DNA from: Progne subis subis | Lineage: Eukaryota > Chordata > Aves > Passeriformes > Hirundinidae | Assembly: GCA_022316685.1 (NCBI GenBank) | Contig: JAKJHU010000857.1 | Span: 1 to 64,000, forward strand | Direction of reading: 5' to 3' | Length of the DNA stretch: 64,000 nucleotides | In this document: one piece after another, positions 11,588 through 22,984 of the stretch | How the letters are laid out: every line of letters begins with the position of its first letter | Numbering within the stretch: the first letter of the stretch is position 1 | Notes under the pieces: generated by a model | What the model saw: the letters and a program-made list of their open reading frames with translations, nothing else | What the model was told of the DNA's origin: nothing | The model's database searches: none | Program-made: the position numbers and the translations under genes

Positions 11588-11895
11588 CAAGCCTCTGGAG
11601 AGCTAAAATTCATCAGGGAACCTCCAAGCTGCTGAGTATCCATGCTCAGCAGAGCAGAGGAATCTATTCTAAATAGATTCTAATAGATTGCTCAGCAGAG
11701 CAATCTATTTAAATTGAATACATTCCAGGGGTTTCTGGACAGCAAGCCTCTGGAGAACTAAAATTCATCAGGGAACCTCCAAGCTGCTGAGTATCCATGT
11801 TCAGCAGAGCAGAGGAATCTATTCCAAATAGATTCTAATAGATTGCTCAGCAGAGCAATCTATTTAAATTGAATACATTCCAGGGGTTTCCACCT
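11588..11895 (+). repeat. Left-arm-specific ~154-bp tandem duplication with hairpin
   Basis: Two near-identical copies (about 11,588-11,741 and 11,742-11,895) begin with GCCTCTGGAGA.CTAAAATTC and end in CATTCCAGGGGTTTC. Each contains AGATTGCTC-AGCA-GAGCAATCT, a perfect 9-bp stem with a 4-base loop. The right arm has one copy only (about 42,910-43,065), so the duplication arose in the left arm after the arms formed, or one copy was lost on the right. Confidence 0.85.
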
Positions 11896-11999
11896 GCTAA
11901 AGGACTATAAGCTCACGTGCAGGCACAGGGGCTCCATGTGGCATCTGAGGGGTCTCTGGGCTCCTGAAGATGTTTGGCCACACTCATTCACAGGGGCTC

Positions 12000-12260
12000 C
12001 ATGGTGACATCCCAGGGGTCCTTAATCTTCCAAGGGTCATGAGGTGACAGACAGTCACAGGGCTGCACAGTGACAACAGAGGTGTCTGTACACTGCCAAG
12101 GAGCCAATTTGTCCCAGGCAGTGGCAGGAGTCCAGTGGTGACATCCCTGTGCTCCTAAAGAACAGTGAGGTCACAGACACTCACAGGGGCTCCATGGGAC
12201 ATCCCAGGAGTGTCCAGGCTGCCAAAGAGCCGGGATGTCACAGATACTCACAGGGGTTCC
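12000..12260 (+). repeat. Degenerate ~75-bp tandem repeat
   Basis: Three or four diverged units are built on TCACAGGGGCTCCATGG, GACATCCC and a CTGCCAAGGAGCC-like phrase. The mirror copy is at about 42,540-42,880 in the right arm. Confidence 0.55.
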
Positions 12261-12624
12261 TGTCATGGGCAGAGTGGGAGCTTCAGGCAAAATTTATTAA
12301 ACAAGTTCCTGTTGGGTCACAAGGTGCAGAAAGGACCCCCAACACCCCAATCATACCCCCAAGCTCCCCAAACCAGGCTTTACAAACTCTTTCTGTGAGA
12401 GGATCCTGGGACTTACTGGATCCAATCCCAGCCCAGACTTTATTAAAGATTTCTGTGTAAAGGATATACAGGTGGAATTGAACCTTTGTACAACTTTGTC
12501 CCACAACAATAAGGATGGCAAACCAGAAGTATTTGTGTACATATAGATATGACTGATTATGATCATGGTTAGACAGAAAGGCCTTAATCAGAATTACCTA
12601 CTCCATAGGGTAGGAGCTGTAACA
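12261..12624 (-). mobile_element. Probable solo LTR, left arm copy
   Basis: The block starts TGTCATGGGCAG and ends GAGCTGTAACA, with a minus-strand TTTAATAAATTTTGCC poly(A) signal near its left end, as expected for an LTR in reverse orientation. The mirror copy is 42,172-42,537. No clear target duplication, so the call stays tentative. Confidence 0.45.
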
Positions 12625-13499
12625 CCTATTTTAATATAGTGCTCTAGGAAGCAATTTTGAAGCAATTGTATTAAAGCAAAACCTGTTATTAAGTAGAGAT
12701 GGGTGTCTCTCCCTCAGACCAATGATCCTGGCAAATCTCAGCCTCAGGCAGTGACTTGAGGGTGTCTCCACTCCAGGGAGGAATCTCCATACCCCACCAA
12801 GAATGGAACTGTCAGGAGATGCTGCAGTTAAAATTTGGGTCGGCCCTTCTAGTCTGAAGTGCTGCCCTGTCAGTCAGATGTGGCCAGGCTGTGCCAGCTC
12901 AGCAGCTCTGCAGAAGCTCTCAGTGGTGTCACTTGGTTGTTCCTTTCTCTGGGATTTTTCCAGCTCTGCCACAGCTTCAGCTCCCTCTCAGGACGCTGGA
13001 CTTGGGGATGGAGGAGTCAGGCTGCTTTCAGCATTATTCACCCCAAAAGAAGCATGACCTCCTCTTCTTCATTTCCCACTGGGGACTTTGCAAACAGAGC
13101 CTTGTTGGAGTTGTCTGAGCCCATTGCAGGCAGAGCCTCCTGCTCCAGCAGGAACTGCCTTTCCTGTGCCATGGCCAGGCCAGGTCCCGCTGCAGGAAAA
13201 GCCCCAGGCCAGCCCCAACACAGTGAAGGCCTCGGGCACAAGTGCAGAGTGCTGGGAGCTGTGCCAGGAGAGCCTGGGACACCAAAGGCACCTTGGCAGC
13301 AGCAGCTCCCTGCAGGCCATGGCCAGAAGCCTCCCTTGGCAACCCGGCCTGGTGGCCACCACTGCAGAGCTGCTGGGGCAGGGGCTGATTTCTGCCTGGG
13401 CTCTGCCCCAGCCCACAGAGTGTGAGCTCAGCCCTGACTCGGGCACAGCCCTTGTGCCTGGGCCCTGCAAAGCCTAAAGGTCACCTGTGCCACCCTGGT
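12625..13499. other. Unassigned arm sequence, no gene
   Basis: GC-rich in the second half (13,080-13,490), with open frames on both strands that are conserved in the right arm only because the DNA is a duplicate. It precedes the OR tail in the position where the receptor body would lie, but I see no receptor motif in it. Confidence 0.4.
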
Positions 13500-13640
13500 G
13501 CCCATCCCTGGATCTGACACTGTCACTTCTGTACTCGCTGGTGCCTCCAACACTGAACCCCCTCATCTGGAGCCTGAGGAACCAGGAGCGTGAGGATGCC
13601 CTGAGGAACATGACCACTCTGAGCTTTTCAGAAACAATTG
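13500..13640 (+). pseudogene. Olfactory receptor 3' tail, left arm
   Basis: Only the end of an OR gene remains. It covers the last helix and C-terminus: a serine-leucine-valine stretch, then PLNPLIWSLRNQE-like sequence (here TLNPLIWSLRNQEREDALRN) followed by a short tail. The body with helices 1-6 is absent. About 1 kb downstream follows the same paralogous flank as the pseudogene at 5.9-6.8 kb, so this is the remnant of a tandem OR copy. The mirror copy is at about 41,160-41,300. Confidence 0.75.
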
Positions 13641-15476
13641 AGTGCCTCTTTGTTTCTGCATAGCATTCAGAATGGGACTTATTCCAGGCCCAGATTGTCT
13701 TGTGCCATGTGTCTTTTTGTTATTCTATTGGTTGTATTTTAATTTTCCTCTTTTTTTTTTTTTTTTTTACTTTTTAATATATATAATCAAAAAGGATCCC
13801 ATTACCCACAGTATTGCTACATCAGCATCCCCCATGCTTGTGTTAAGCAGAGACAGTAAGGAGCCATCATCACTGTGCATTTATGTAAAATAAAGTGTCC
13901 TGCTCTGCCCTGTGTGTCCAAGATGTTCCTCAGCCCTTCTCTGTCTCTGCAGGGGCAGTGCCTGTGAGCAGAGGTGGAGGGAAGAGACTCCCAGCACAGC
14001 AGCACAGCCAGGGACAATGGCCCTGGCTCTTCCCACATCTGCTCTTCCCAACTCCAGCCTCTCCTTCCCAGCCCTGCTGTGGCTGTCAGGCCCGAGTGCT
14101 CTGGCAGCTTGGTCACTGTGCTGCTGCGTGTCCGTGCTGTGCCCACAGGCAGGGACAGGCCATGGGCACTGCTGGGACACAGCTGGGCTCCAGCACAGCA
14201 GCTGCAGCAGCAAAGGGATCTCCTGAGGGCAGGGCAGGAAGGCTTTGCTCTCCCTGCAGAGTCCCTCTCAGGAACAGGCCCAAGGAACAGACTCTGAAGA
14301 GGCTCCTTGTGTTCCTTGTTCTCCCAGGGCTCAGTGGGATGAGATCAGGGTCCCAGTGTGGCCTTCAGGGCACTCAGGGCTGGCTCAGGTTCTGCTTGTT
14401 GGTGGCCAGGGCCCATCAGATGGGGAATGGTCTGTGCTGAACCTGGCTGGGGCTCTGCAGCTGGTGCCAGGGCTGATGGCAGGGGAAGTTTGTCTGGAGG
14501 GCCTTGGGAGCTGCCAGGAGAACACAGGGCACCTGCAGGGACAGTGTGTGCCAGGGATCAGCAGGGAGTGGAGCTCCCTGGGCACAGGCCTGGCCAGGGT
14601 GGGCTCACCCCGAGATCAAGGACTGAATGTGTGCTGTGAGCCAGGAGAGCTCTGCAGCCCCAGGGGACACAGCAGGCACAGGGAAAGGAGTCTGGGCACG
14701 GGACTGGTCTGACCCTCAGGGAACTTCCCCAGGAGGATGCAGGGCAGCCCCAAGGCCATGGGGCAGCCCTGGAACAAGGCAGGCACCTCTGAGCAGCCTC
14801 CATGGCCCCAGCAGAGCCTGTGTGCGAGGGGGTCAGTGCAGGGAGCAGCATCAGCTGCCTCTGTCTCCCAGCCTGAGCAGCAGAGCCCAGCAGAGGCAGC
14901 CCAGGGCCCCGGGCAGCACAGCCCCCGTGCTCTGCAGAGCAGCAGCCCCAGCTCGGGGCTGTGGGCAGCAGGGCAGGGGCTGCAGCAATGGCTGCTCAGG
15001 CCAGCACAGACGTGTTCCCCTGGCAAAGGCTCTGTGGGCAGCTGGCATGTGCCAGGAGCAGAGCAGGAGCCCGTGGCTGTGCAGAGGAGCCCTGGCAAGA
15101 GGCTGCCCTGTCCCTGGGGCAGCAGGAGCTGCCTGAGGAGCCCCGGGGCCAACTCTGTGCTGCTGTGCTGGGCAGCGGGGCTGGCCCTGGGGCTGCACGA
15201 GCTGCCTGAGCTGAGCATGTCCTGAGCATTCCAGACACAGAGTGGCTGTTCCTGACCTCCAGTGCCTCCAGTTCCTGCTGCAGGGCCAGACAGGTCTGGG
15301 CTGCTCTGCAGGGCTGGGGCAGGGAGAGGAAAACAATGGACCCTTGGTTATAGAGTCCCTGTAACATCAGAATGATCCTTGGTTCCACACATCAGCTGGA
15401 GGAAGCTTTCATAGCCAGGGACTAAACAGCCTCTCCCAGAACTGGGAATTCCTGCTGGTGCATTCCAACTTTCCAG
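13641..15476. other. OR 3' flank and GC-rich unassigned sequence
   Basis: Begins with an A/T-rich piece including a poly(T) run near 13,750, then matches the OR-downstream unit of 6,753-7,710 (shared phrase near 14,160). The rest to 15,330 is GC-rich with many overlapping frames and no domain. No supported gene. Confidence 0.4.
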
Positions 15477-15900
15477 GCAATGAGGTGGGCAGAAAAACCC
15501 AGGAAAACTAGGCAAGAAATCAGTAACCCATACTATAAGGCTTTTGAGGCAGTATTTGTTTATTCAATGCTAGGAGTGAGGGGGATAGCTCCACCACAAA
15601 CTCACTTGTCTGTTCCTCACACAGTACTAGCTTTTATACGTTTGTTTTGGGGTTTTTTTTTATTCTCATTATACTTTCCTACCATTCATGTTGTAACATA
15701 TTTTCTAATCACATGATTATGTAAGCCCTTGTAGTACATGCATAGTCTCTGCACGCGGTGCTCGTCACCCTCCTGGTGGTTGTTTTGATGAAGACTCAGA
15801 AAACTTCCTGGCACTTGAACTTATTACCCCTGCTTCCTGCACATGCTCTATAAGATTGCCTGCTCAAATAGCCAGGGGTCAGCTGTTTGCAGTTACCTTG
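15477..15900 (-). mobile_element. LTR-like block, left arm
   Basis: On the minus strand it carries GCATTGAATAAACAAATAC (poly(A) signal) about 50 bases from its left end, and a TATAAAAGCTAG promoter-like tract upstream of that. It abuts the ERVL-type LTR. Boundaries are uncertain. The mirror copy is at about 38,922-39,345. Confidence 0.45.
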
Positions 15901-16892
15901 TGTCATGGTTGGACACTGGCCCACTGCCAGGCACCCACAAGAGTCCTTCACTCATCCTCCCCTGCCACAGCTGGGCAGAGAAGGAAAAAAATATTAAAGA
16001 ACACTTCATGAGTGAGATAAGGACCAGGAGAAATATTTCAAATGCAAAAAAGGCTCAAGTTGCAAAGTGAATTTTAATACTAACAGAATAAGAGAAGAAT
16101 AATGAGAGGTAAAAGAAACCCTTAAAACACCTTTTTTCCACCCAGCTCCTCCGTCCTTCCCACGACAGCACAGAGAGACAGGGCATGGGAGTTTTTTCAT
16201 TTCATCTAGAGATCTTCTTCTGGTGCTCTGGGAGAGGAGTCCTTCCCCCATGTGGCCATGGAGTCCCTCCCACTGGATACAGTTCTCCATGAACTGCCCC
16301 AGCGTGGGTCCACTCTCACGAGCAGCAGCCCTACCGCACCTGCTGCAACGTGAGTCCCTCCCACGGGCACACAGTCCTCCCAAACTGCTGCAGCATGGGG
16401 CTCTCCTCCCACGGGGTGCAGTCCTCCAAGGACAGGCTGCTCCAGCCTGGAAGCAGGGCCCCCTCTCTCCACCGGGTCTCCCACTGGATCACAGCCTCAT
16501 CCAGGCATCCACCCGCTCTGGGATGGGCACCTCCCCAGGGGCTGTGGGTGGATCTCTGCATCCCCATGGATCCCCATGGGCTGAGAGTGGATCTCTGCAT
16601 CCCCATGGATCCCCATGGGCTGAGAGTGGATCTCTGCATCCCCATGGATCCCCATGGGCTGAGAGTGGATCTCTGCATCCCCATGGATCCCCATGGGCTG
16701 AGAGTGGATCTCTGCATCCCCATGGATCCCCATGGGCTGAGAGTGGATCTCTGCATCCCCATGGATCCCCATGGGCTGAGAGTGGATCTCTGCATCCCCA
16801 TGGATCCCCATGGGCTGAGTGGATCTCTGCATCCCCCATGGATACCCGTGGTGCCCCTGCTGCCAAAAACCAGGCCGTGCCAAACCAATAAA
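15901..16892. mobile_element. ERVL-type solo LTR carrying a VNTR, left arm
   Basis: Starts TGTCATGGTTGGACACTGG and ends with ACCAGGCCGTGCCAAACCAATAAA. In between are gagataaggaccaggaga, an A/T tract ending in the minus-strand primer-like zone, then repeated 'ccacggg..gcagtcctcc' and 'ctgctccagc' phrases, the usual order of a long avian ERVL LTR. The right-arm copy (37,929-38,921) keeps the terminal TGTATTGG, so the left copy has a decayed end. A 39-bp phrase inside the LTR has expanded into seven units. Confidence 0.75.
16549..16830 (+). repeat. 39-bp VNTR inside the LTR, left arm, 7 units
   Basis: Seven 39-bp units, essentially identical, each read GTGGATCTCTGCATCCCC then ATGGATCCCCATGGGCTGAGA. 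An eighth partial unit follows. Because 39 is divisible by three, four long open frames cross the array on both strands, with a 13-residue period. These are not evidence of a protein. The mirror array (37,985-38,285) has a similar number of units but several differ. Confidence 0.95.
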
Positions 16893-17344
16893 GCTTGTTC
16901 TGATGAATTTGCTGATTTCTGAAAAGAGCTTCATTCCCATTCCTTGTTACAAGGTAACTATTTCTTTCTGCACAGCTACAGCTTTTTGCACAGTTCAAGC
17001 ATTATCTTGTTGCCTCGGCCAGGGCCCATCAGGCTGAGTCTGACCTGTCCTTTCTCCAAGCTGCAAACAGAACCTGCCCCCAGCCAGTGCCCTGCAAACA
17101 GGCAGGGTTCTGTAGGGCCAGGGAGAGTGCACAGAGATTTGGGGTCTGTGAGTGCTGGCAGGGAGAGATCAGGCACAGGGAAACACCTGCAGGGGGAAAA
17201 TCTCCAGGAAGCAGAGAGAGTCCCTGTCCCTGAGCCCCATGGCCTCCAGTCCCTGCTGCAGGGCCAGACCTGACTCTGCTGCTCTCTGGGGCTGGGACAG
17301 GGGCAGGGAGAGTCTGGACTCTGCAGTGCCAGCCAGAGGAAAAC
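16893..17344. other. Unassigned arm sequence, no gene
   Basis: A short single-copy-looking stretch between the ERVL-type LTR and the minisatellite. Mirror at 37,470-37,928. No domain seen. Confidence 0.4.
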
Positions 17345-17680
17345 AATGGACCTTTGGTTATACAGGTCCCTGCAGTGTCACAATGGTCTCCATGGTTCCA
17401 TGAGGCCATGAAGAGAAAAATGGCTGCTGGATTCCTTGGGGCCCTGCAATGTAACAATTTCATCCTGGTTCCATGAGACCACAAAGCGTCACTATGGTCC
17501 ACTTGGTTTCATGAGGTCCTGCAGTGCCACAATGGCCCCTCGGTTCTAAGAGGTCCTGAATGGCAGAGAGGTGTCCTTGGTGACAGAGTGACACAAGTGA
17601 CCCTTGGTCACACCAGGCCCCGCAGTGTCACACGGCACCTTTGGTTCTGTGGGGCCGCAGTGTCTGTTCTGCTGGTGAGC
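17345..17680 (+). repeat. ~40-bp minisatellite, left arm block
   Basis: Eight or so diverged units of the GTGTCACAATGG plus TTGGTTCCATGAGG family already seen at 1.2-4.2 kb. The mirror block is 37,160-37,470. Confidence 0.75.
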
Positions 17681-18339
17681 AGGGTCAGCACCAAAGACAC
17701 AGACACAAAGTTCAGGAATTCTGTGATTTATTGTAATGCAAAAGTGCAAAGAATCAGCAAAGGAGAAGCTCAGCAATGCACCCAATCATCACTACCAAAG
17801 ATTGCCTGCAGTGATTAAGAAAGAGACAGCACCAGGTCCCCTCAGACTTTCCCATCACCCACATCCACACATCAGCTGGGGGAAGCTGTCCCAGCCAAGG
17901 ACTGCAGAGCCACTCCTGGACACTGGGAATTCCTGCAGGTGCCTCCAGCCCCAGGTGAGGCTCCAACCTGGCTGTGAGAGGGCCCAGCTCTGACAGTGCT
18001 GAATAAACAAACTGACAGCACTTCTAGTGCAGGAACATCTGCTTTCATTCTCCTCTGGGTTTCACCCAAAGCCTGGCCAGGGCTCAAGGAGGAACCAAGG
18101 AGTTGACTTTGATCCGAAACTCCCAGACAAGGCCAGATGTCAGATTTCATGGCCTTGTCCAGTTTCTAAACACAGAAATGTCAATCCATTTTTTACTAAT
18201 GAGTGGATACACCTATCACAGCTCTAATGACCGTGCATATTTCATTAATGAGCAGATACAGAGATAACCTTTGGTTGGAAGGTTCATCCAGAGGTCTCCT
18301 TGGCTCAGGGCCTGTTGTTCAGGCCTCACTCAGGGCCTG
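17681..18339. other. Unassigned arm sequence, no gene
   Basis: Contains a minus-strand AATAAATCACAGAATTCC phrase near 17,730 that could be an LTR poly(A) region. Mirror at 36,480-37,150. Nothing else recognised. Confidence 0.35.
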
Positions 18340-18480
18340 TTGTCCAGGCCTTGGAACTTGAGGGACGTGGTTTAGTGCTGGGCTTGACACTGCTGGGTGA
18401 GCGGCTGGACTCCATGAGCTCAGAGGTCTTTCCCAACAGAAAGGATTCCATAATTCCAGGATTCCATCTGCTGGATTCAG
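18340..18480 (+). mobile_element. CR1 3' tail, left arm
   Basis: Ends in the CR1-like phrase CAGAGGTCTTTCCCAACAG followed by AAGGATTCCATAATTCC, and begins with GGACGTGGTTTAGTGCTGG. A short 3'-end fragment with no coding part. Mirror at about 36,340-36,475. Confidence 0.75.
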
Positions 18481-20944
18481 CCAGGTCCATGTTAGCAGCA
18501 TTGCTTTGCTCAAAACATTTCCTCTTGCTCAGCTCTTGAGGCCTAAGGCTTCAGCTCCTTCAGTTCCTGGTGCTGAGCTGCTCACGCTGAACGAGACAAC
18601 TCAGAGAAGAATACAGTTCATGCAATTCCTTCTGGGACACTGAGAGGGGAGGCTGTGAAAACAGGAGCATTGTTTGGTGTGGCCTCCTCTCTGCCCTTAT
18701 ACCTTTCAGCGCTTTGAAGCAGCCAAGAGCTTTCTCCAAGAGTGCAATGAAGCAGCTGTTCCTGCTCCCAGGTCTGGCTCTTCCCAGTCTCTGACCTTGC
18801 CTGCTTTTGTCCCTCTTGCTGTGCCCTCTGTGCCCCCTGTGCTCGGTGGCTGCTGCCCAGCACTGTGGAACTGGCACAGATCCAGGGGTCGAGACCCTCC
18901 TTTCTCTGCCCTTGGAGCTGCCTGCTCACAGCAGCCTTTTCCATCTGGAAGCTGCACGTGGAGAGGGAGTCCCCACCTCTGTTCCTTGCACAACCTCCAG
19001 GAGCCCAGGGCTGCCATCTCAAGTCCCTGCTGGCCCTGAGGGCTCCCAGGTGCCTCAGGCTGCTGTGACACCAGTGCACACGGGAGGGAAGAGTGGCAGG
19101 GGCTGTGCTGAAAGTCAGCTCCATGTGCTGCTGCTGCTGCTGTGGGGGTCATTTGTGCAGCCGTGCCCCAGAGTGAGGGATCAGATCCAGGCACTGCTGC
19201 TGCTCCCTGGGGATCAGCCACCATTTGGTTGTTGCTGTCAGGGCCAGCAGAAGCGGTGGCTGGAGCAGCGGGTGCTGACAGTGCCCCAAGCCCGGGGCTG
19301 GAGGGGTCCCTGGGCTGGGGCTGGCAGGGAGCTGCCCCTTGTTCTCCCTCTGCCTCCCGCAGAGCTGGGCCGGGCACAAGTGGGGCAGCACAGCAAACAG
19401 GGAGCCTGCCAGTCTCTTCCAGCCCTGTCTGCTCACAGTTTGGGCCTTGGAGCTTCAGGTGGACAAAGGCAGCTGCTTCTGCTCCCTCTGTGTGTCCCCG
19501 TGTTCAGCAGTGCTGCTCCATCAGTCTGTGCCCAGCAGTGGGGAAAAGCCTCAGCCCTGCAGGGCCTGAGCAGCTCAGCCAGCGGGAAGGGAGCTGCTCT
19601 ACACAGGAACATGCAGCAAAGGACTGTAGCACCTTGTTCTTGGGCAGAGCCCAAATTCTGTGAGGGAACAACAAAATTGTTCATGTGCAGTGGTGCAACA
19701 GCAGTGCAGGTGCTGTGCCTGCAAACACATGGCTCAAGATATGCAAAAGAATTCTGCAACTCTTGACTAGAACAAGTTGTCACCAGTGCTGAACTCCAGT
19801 TATGTCCAAAGCACCCACTTTACACATCTGCTCGTCTCTGCTACATTTTTTTCTTCAGGGCACCCAAACAAATCTAAACAGAAGAGAAGCATACATTTTG
19901 ATTGTTTATCAGAAATGTATCTCATTTTGCTGTACATTCCTTTTTCAGGCTGTGCTGTCTGCTTAAAAAGAAAAAAAAGAAAACCAAATATACATGAAAG
20001 AGGAAAGCAAAATATAAATGTGTAGTGACAAATCTTATAGAACTTTGGATTAAGAGGCAACTGATCTTTGAAAAAGAGAACTAAGTATTTATTTTGTAAA
20101 TGTTTAGAATGCATGGATCCATCTTACTGATGTTAGCAACTTTTTTAAAAAAAAATTTGGTGTATTTTTTCCAATATTAAGTTTTTTTTAGTGGTTGAAG
20201 CAATAGGAAAGTGAAAGATGGATTGTGCATGACAGTGTCTTGACTGTAAAAATGTTACAGTTTGAAACTTGGATGTAAAGTATTGCCAATGAAATTTCAA
20301 AATCCCAATGCATTGTGTGACAGCAGCTTTTCCTCGAGGATGTGCAGCAACACAAGACTTCATTAAGGGGAGTGGGGGGGCTTGGGGCTTTGTCCTGTGC
20401 CCCCTTCTGAATGTCATGACACAGGACTTAACCTGCCACCAGCCCTGGTCACCTTCTGTCCACCAGCAGCTCCTTGGACCTTGTGTCCCCCAGAGCAGAC
20501 ACAAAGTGTTTCTGCTGCACCCCCCATAGCATAAATCCACAGAGAGCTGGGATTTTCCCAAGGCTTGTCTCCATTGTGCCATATTCCTAAAGAACCAGCA
20601 GCTCATGCTGATGAATATGGCGAGTTACACGGATGGTTGTCAGCTCCATTTCCTGCCTAGAAATCCTGAAACTGCTTCTGAATGCTGCTCCCTTCAGCTC
20701 TTGGACACCTATTCACACAGAGCTGGGAAAAAAAAATCCCCTGGCCACCAGCTTACAAGTGAGTTATGCCAAAGTTAGAGCTCTGTGGGAAATCTCTATC
20801 CATTCTTATCCTTTTAGTATACCTATAGGTGGGGGTGTGCACTGATGTGTCTTGTATAGAAAGGAAGGAGTGTGCAAGCAACGTGACTGACACTTTCACT
20901 CTCAGTGTTCATTCCATACCCATGAGGACAAAGACATTATGGAA
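18481..20944. other. Unassigned arm sequence, no supported gene
   Basis: GC-rich from 18,600 to 19,650, then AT-rich to 20,940. The longest frame (about 319 codons at 18,807-19,766) has no domain, is matched by frames of similar length in the opposite strand, and changes length in the mirror copy (35,150-36,004) because of indels. I see no gene. Confidence 0.4.
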
Positions 20945-21175
20945 AGCCTTACACAGACAAACCCTTCTGTCCATGGATAGAGACAGCAAGAGCCCTGGCA
21001 CACACAACCCTTCTATCCATGGATACAGAGACATCCAAGAGCCCCTGGCACACACAGACCCTTCTAGTCCATGGATACAGAGACATGCAAGAGCCCCTGG
21101 CACACACAGACCCTTCTGTTCCATGGATACAGAGACATGCAAGAGCCCCTGGCACACACAGACCCTTTCCCCACA
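20945..21175 (+). repeat. 51-bp VNTR, left arm, about 4 units
   Basis: Units read roughly CCATGGATACAGAGACAT then GCAAGAGCCCCTGGCACACA and CAGACCCTTCT, 51 bp. About four units are present and frame shifts between them are visible. The mirror array at 33,615-34,110 has about nine units, so copy number differs between arms. Confidence 0.9.
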
Positions 21176-22047
21176 AGCTGCAGGACATGAGAACACAACC
21201 CTTGCCAACACTGACTGCAAGCCACAGCTCTGGGTGCTCCCCATGAAGCTCAGCTCTGGCACCACTGTCTGCCCCAGGCTCCAGGGGAATGCAGTGGGAG
21301 CCCGGCTGGGCTCTGCCCTGGGGCCATCCTGCAGGCAGAGCTGGAAACAGGGAGCATTTAGGTGCCACAAACAGCCAAGCCAGGGGCACAGGGCAGCTGC
21401 TCCAGCCCGACTGCACTGCTGTGTGCTGTGCTCTGGGCTGGGCTCTGCGCAGAGGGGACTGCACTGGTGTGTGCCAGAGGAGACAAAGAAGCTCCAGCTT
21501 TAGTCTAACTGAGCTGGGTGGGTGAGCTGGGAAGAGTGGGGAGGCTCAGGGGGATTCACAGAGCTCATGCTGCTGGAAGGATGAGGAAAAGGGAGAGGGA
21601 ACTCAGCAGTGAGGAGAGCTGAGGGCTGGAGAGCAGCTCTGAATGACACTAAAATGCCACTGTACCTCTGAGACATTGCTGTTCTTCATGCCAGGGACAG
21701 GCATGAGTCCCTAATCCTGGGACTCGGTCTCCCTCATGGTGAGGGGCATCAAGGAAGGCAACAGTGTGATGGAGACTGCGATGGGCTGGGAACTCACTGG
21801 GGGAAAGGAGGGAGCAGTTGTGAAGTAAAAGGCAGCTTGGGGAGAGAACTGTTCAGTGAAGGGCTGAGCTACAGCTTGAGCATAGCTGAAAAATGTCGTT
21901 TTAGGGTCATCCCTAGATTGATTTTAGTTTCTCCAAGGTATTGAAAAGGTTTAATTTAGGGGGGATGTCATGTTTTCTCCTTGGAGATGTACAGTCTCCA
22001 AACTTGAGCAGCATTGCCAAAACACTCCAGCAAGTCTCTGCTGCAGG
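21176..22047. other. Unassigned arm sequence, no gene
   Basis: Single-copy-looking DNA mirrored by 32,772-33,614. No domain or repeat recognised. Confidence 0.4.
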
Positions 22048-22143
22048 TCACACCATTTCTTCTTTGGCTGATTCCGGCCTGTTGCTGAGCTCCAGCAGAG
22101 CCCTGGCAGAGCCCAGAGCAGCCTCAGCATCCGCAGAGCCCGG
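22048..22143 (-). other. Exon-like segment, left arm (unidentified)
   Basis: On the minus strand a pyrimidine tract and TTGCAG precede a 96-base open stretch ending in TGA. The last residues include ALLELSNRPESAKEEMV. The mirror segment 32,676-32,771 has the same length, acceptor and stop, with few changes. I do not recognise the protein. It could be the last exon of an unidentified gene lying 3' of the kinase copy, or chance conservation between young duplicates. Confidence 0.35.
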
Positions 22144-22984
22144 CTGCAAGGAGAGAAAGCAGAAACCGCCCATCAGCTGAAGGCTCCTGTGCCCTTGTCC
22201 CAGCCGCCCGCGGTGCCCAGGCCATGCTGGCCGTGCTCAGAGCGGTGCCCAAAGCTGCCCCATCATTGCTGCCTTTGGCAGCAGAGCAGGAGGGCAGGAC
22301 ATGTGCCCAGCCTGCAGCCAGCCACGGCACATCCACCTCCTCAGCAACTGCCCAGAGCAGGATGCTCCTGTGCTCGCTGCCATCTCCCCAAAAGCTCTTA
22401 TCCCACCCATGCCAAGAAGATGGGACACCCACCTCGCACGCCACCGCCTGCGGGAAGAAAAGCTGCTCCCAAAGGATGTCCTCAGCCTTCTCCTACGGGC
22501 ATGGCCCATCCACGCCACAGCTGGTCCCAAGCGCTTCCCCATCCAGACTGGACACTGCCTGGAAGGCTTCCTTTAGAAAAACAAACAACAAATTAAGGAA
22601 AATAGATTACAGACAAAAAGGGGAAACAAGTGAAAAGATAAAAGATTTTATGTAAGTCACATGTTGAGGAAGGCCCAACCCCCTGCATGCTAGGGAAAAA
22701 CCCATCCCACGGTGAGGGAAGCCCATGCTTTCTCCCTTCCCCCCTGCACTGCCCCCCAAAAGTGATGGCTGATCCCAAAGCAAACAAGGGGAATGGAGCA
22801 GCCCAAGCCCTTACTTGACATGCAAAGCAAAGCAGCCGTGCACAGGTGCTGGAGCCCCACCTCTGCTCCTGCCATGGGGGTTTGTTTGTGTCGGGCTGGC
22901 TGCCCCAGTCCCCAGCCCAGGGCACGGTGGGTGGTGGGGGCTGTTGGCAGGGCCAGGAGCCGACTCCCATTTCAGTAACCAACC

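Noticed and set aside
16549..16830. CRISPR-like array
   Set aside because: Units are directly adjacent with no unique spacers, and the DNA is vertebrate.
16223..16998. Several 150-220-codon open frames on both strands across the 39-bp repeat
   Set aside because: The period is divisible by three, so frames remain open automatically on both strands. No start context, domain or conservation between arms supports a protein.
18807..19766. A 319-codon plus-strand frame in the left arm
   Set aside because: No recognisable domain, and the mirror frame has a different end because of indels. Long chance frames are expected in GC-rich avian DNA.
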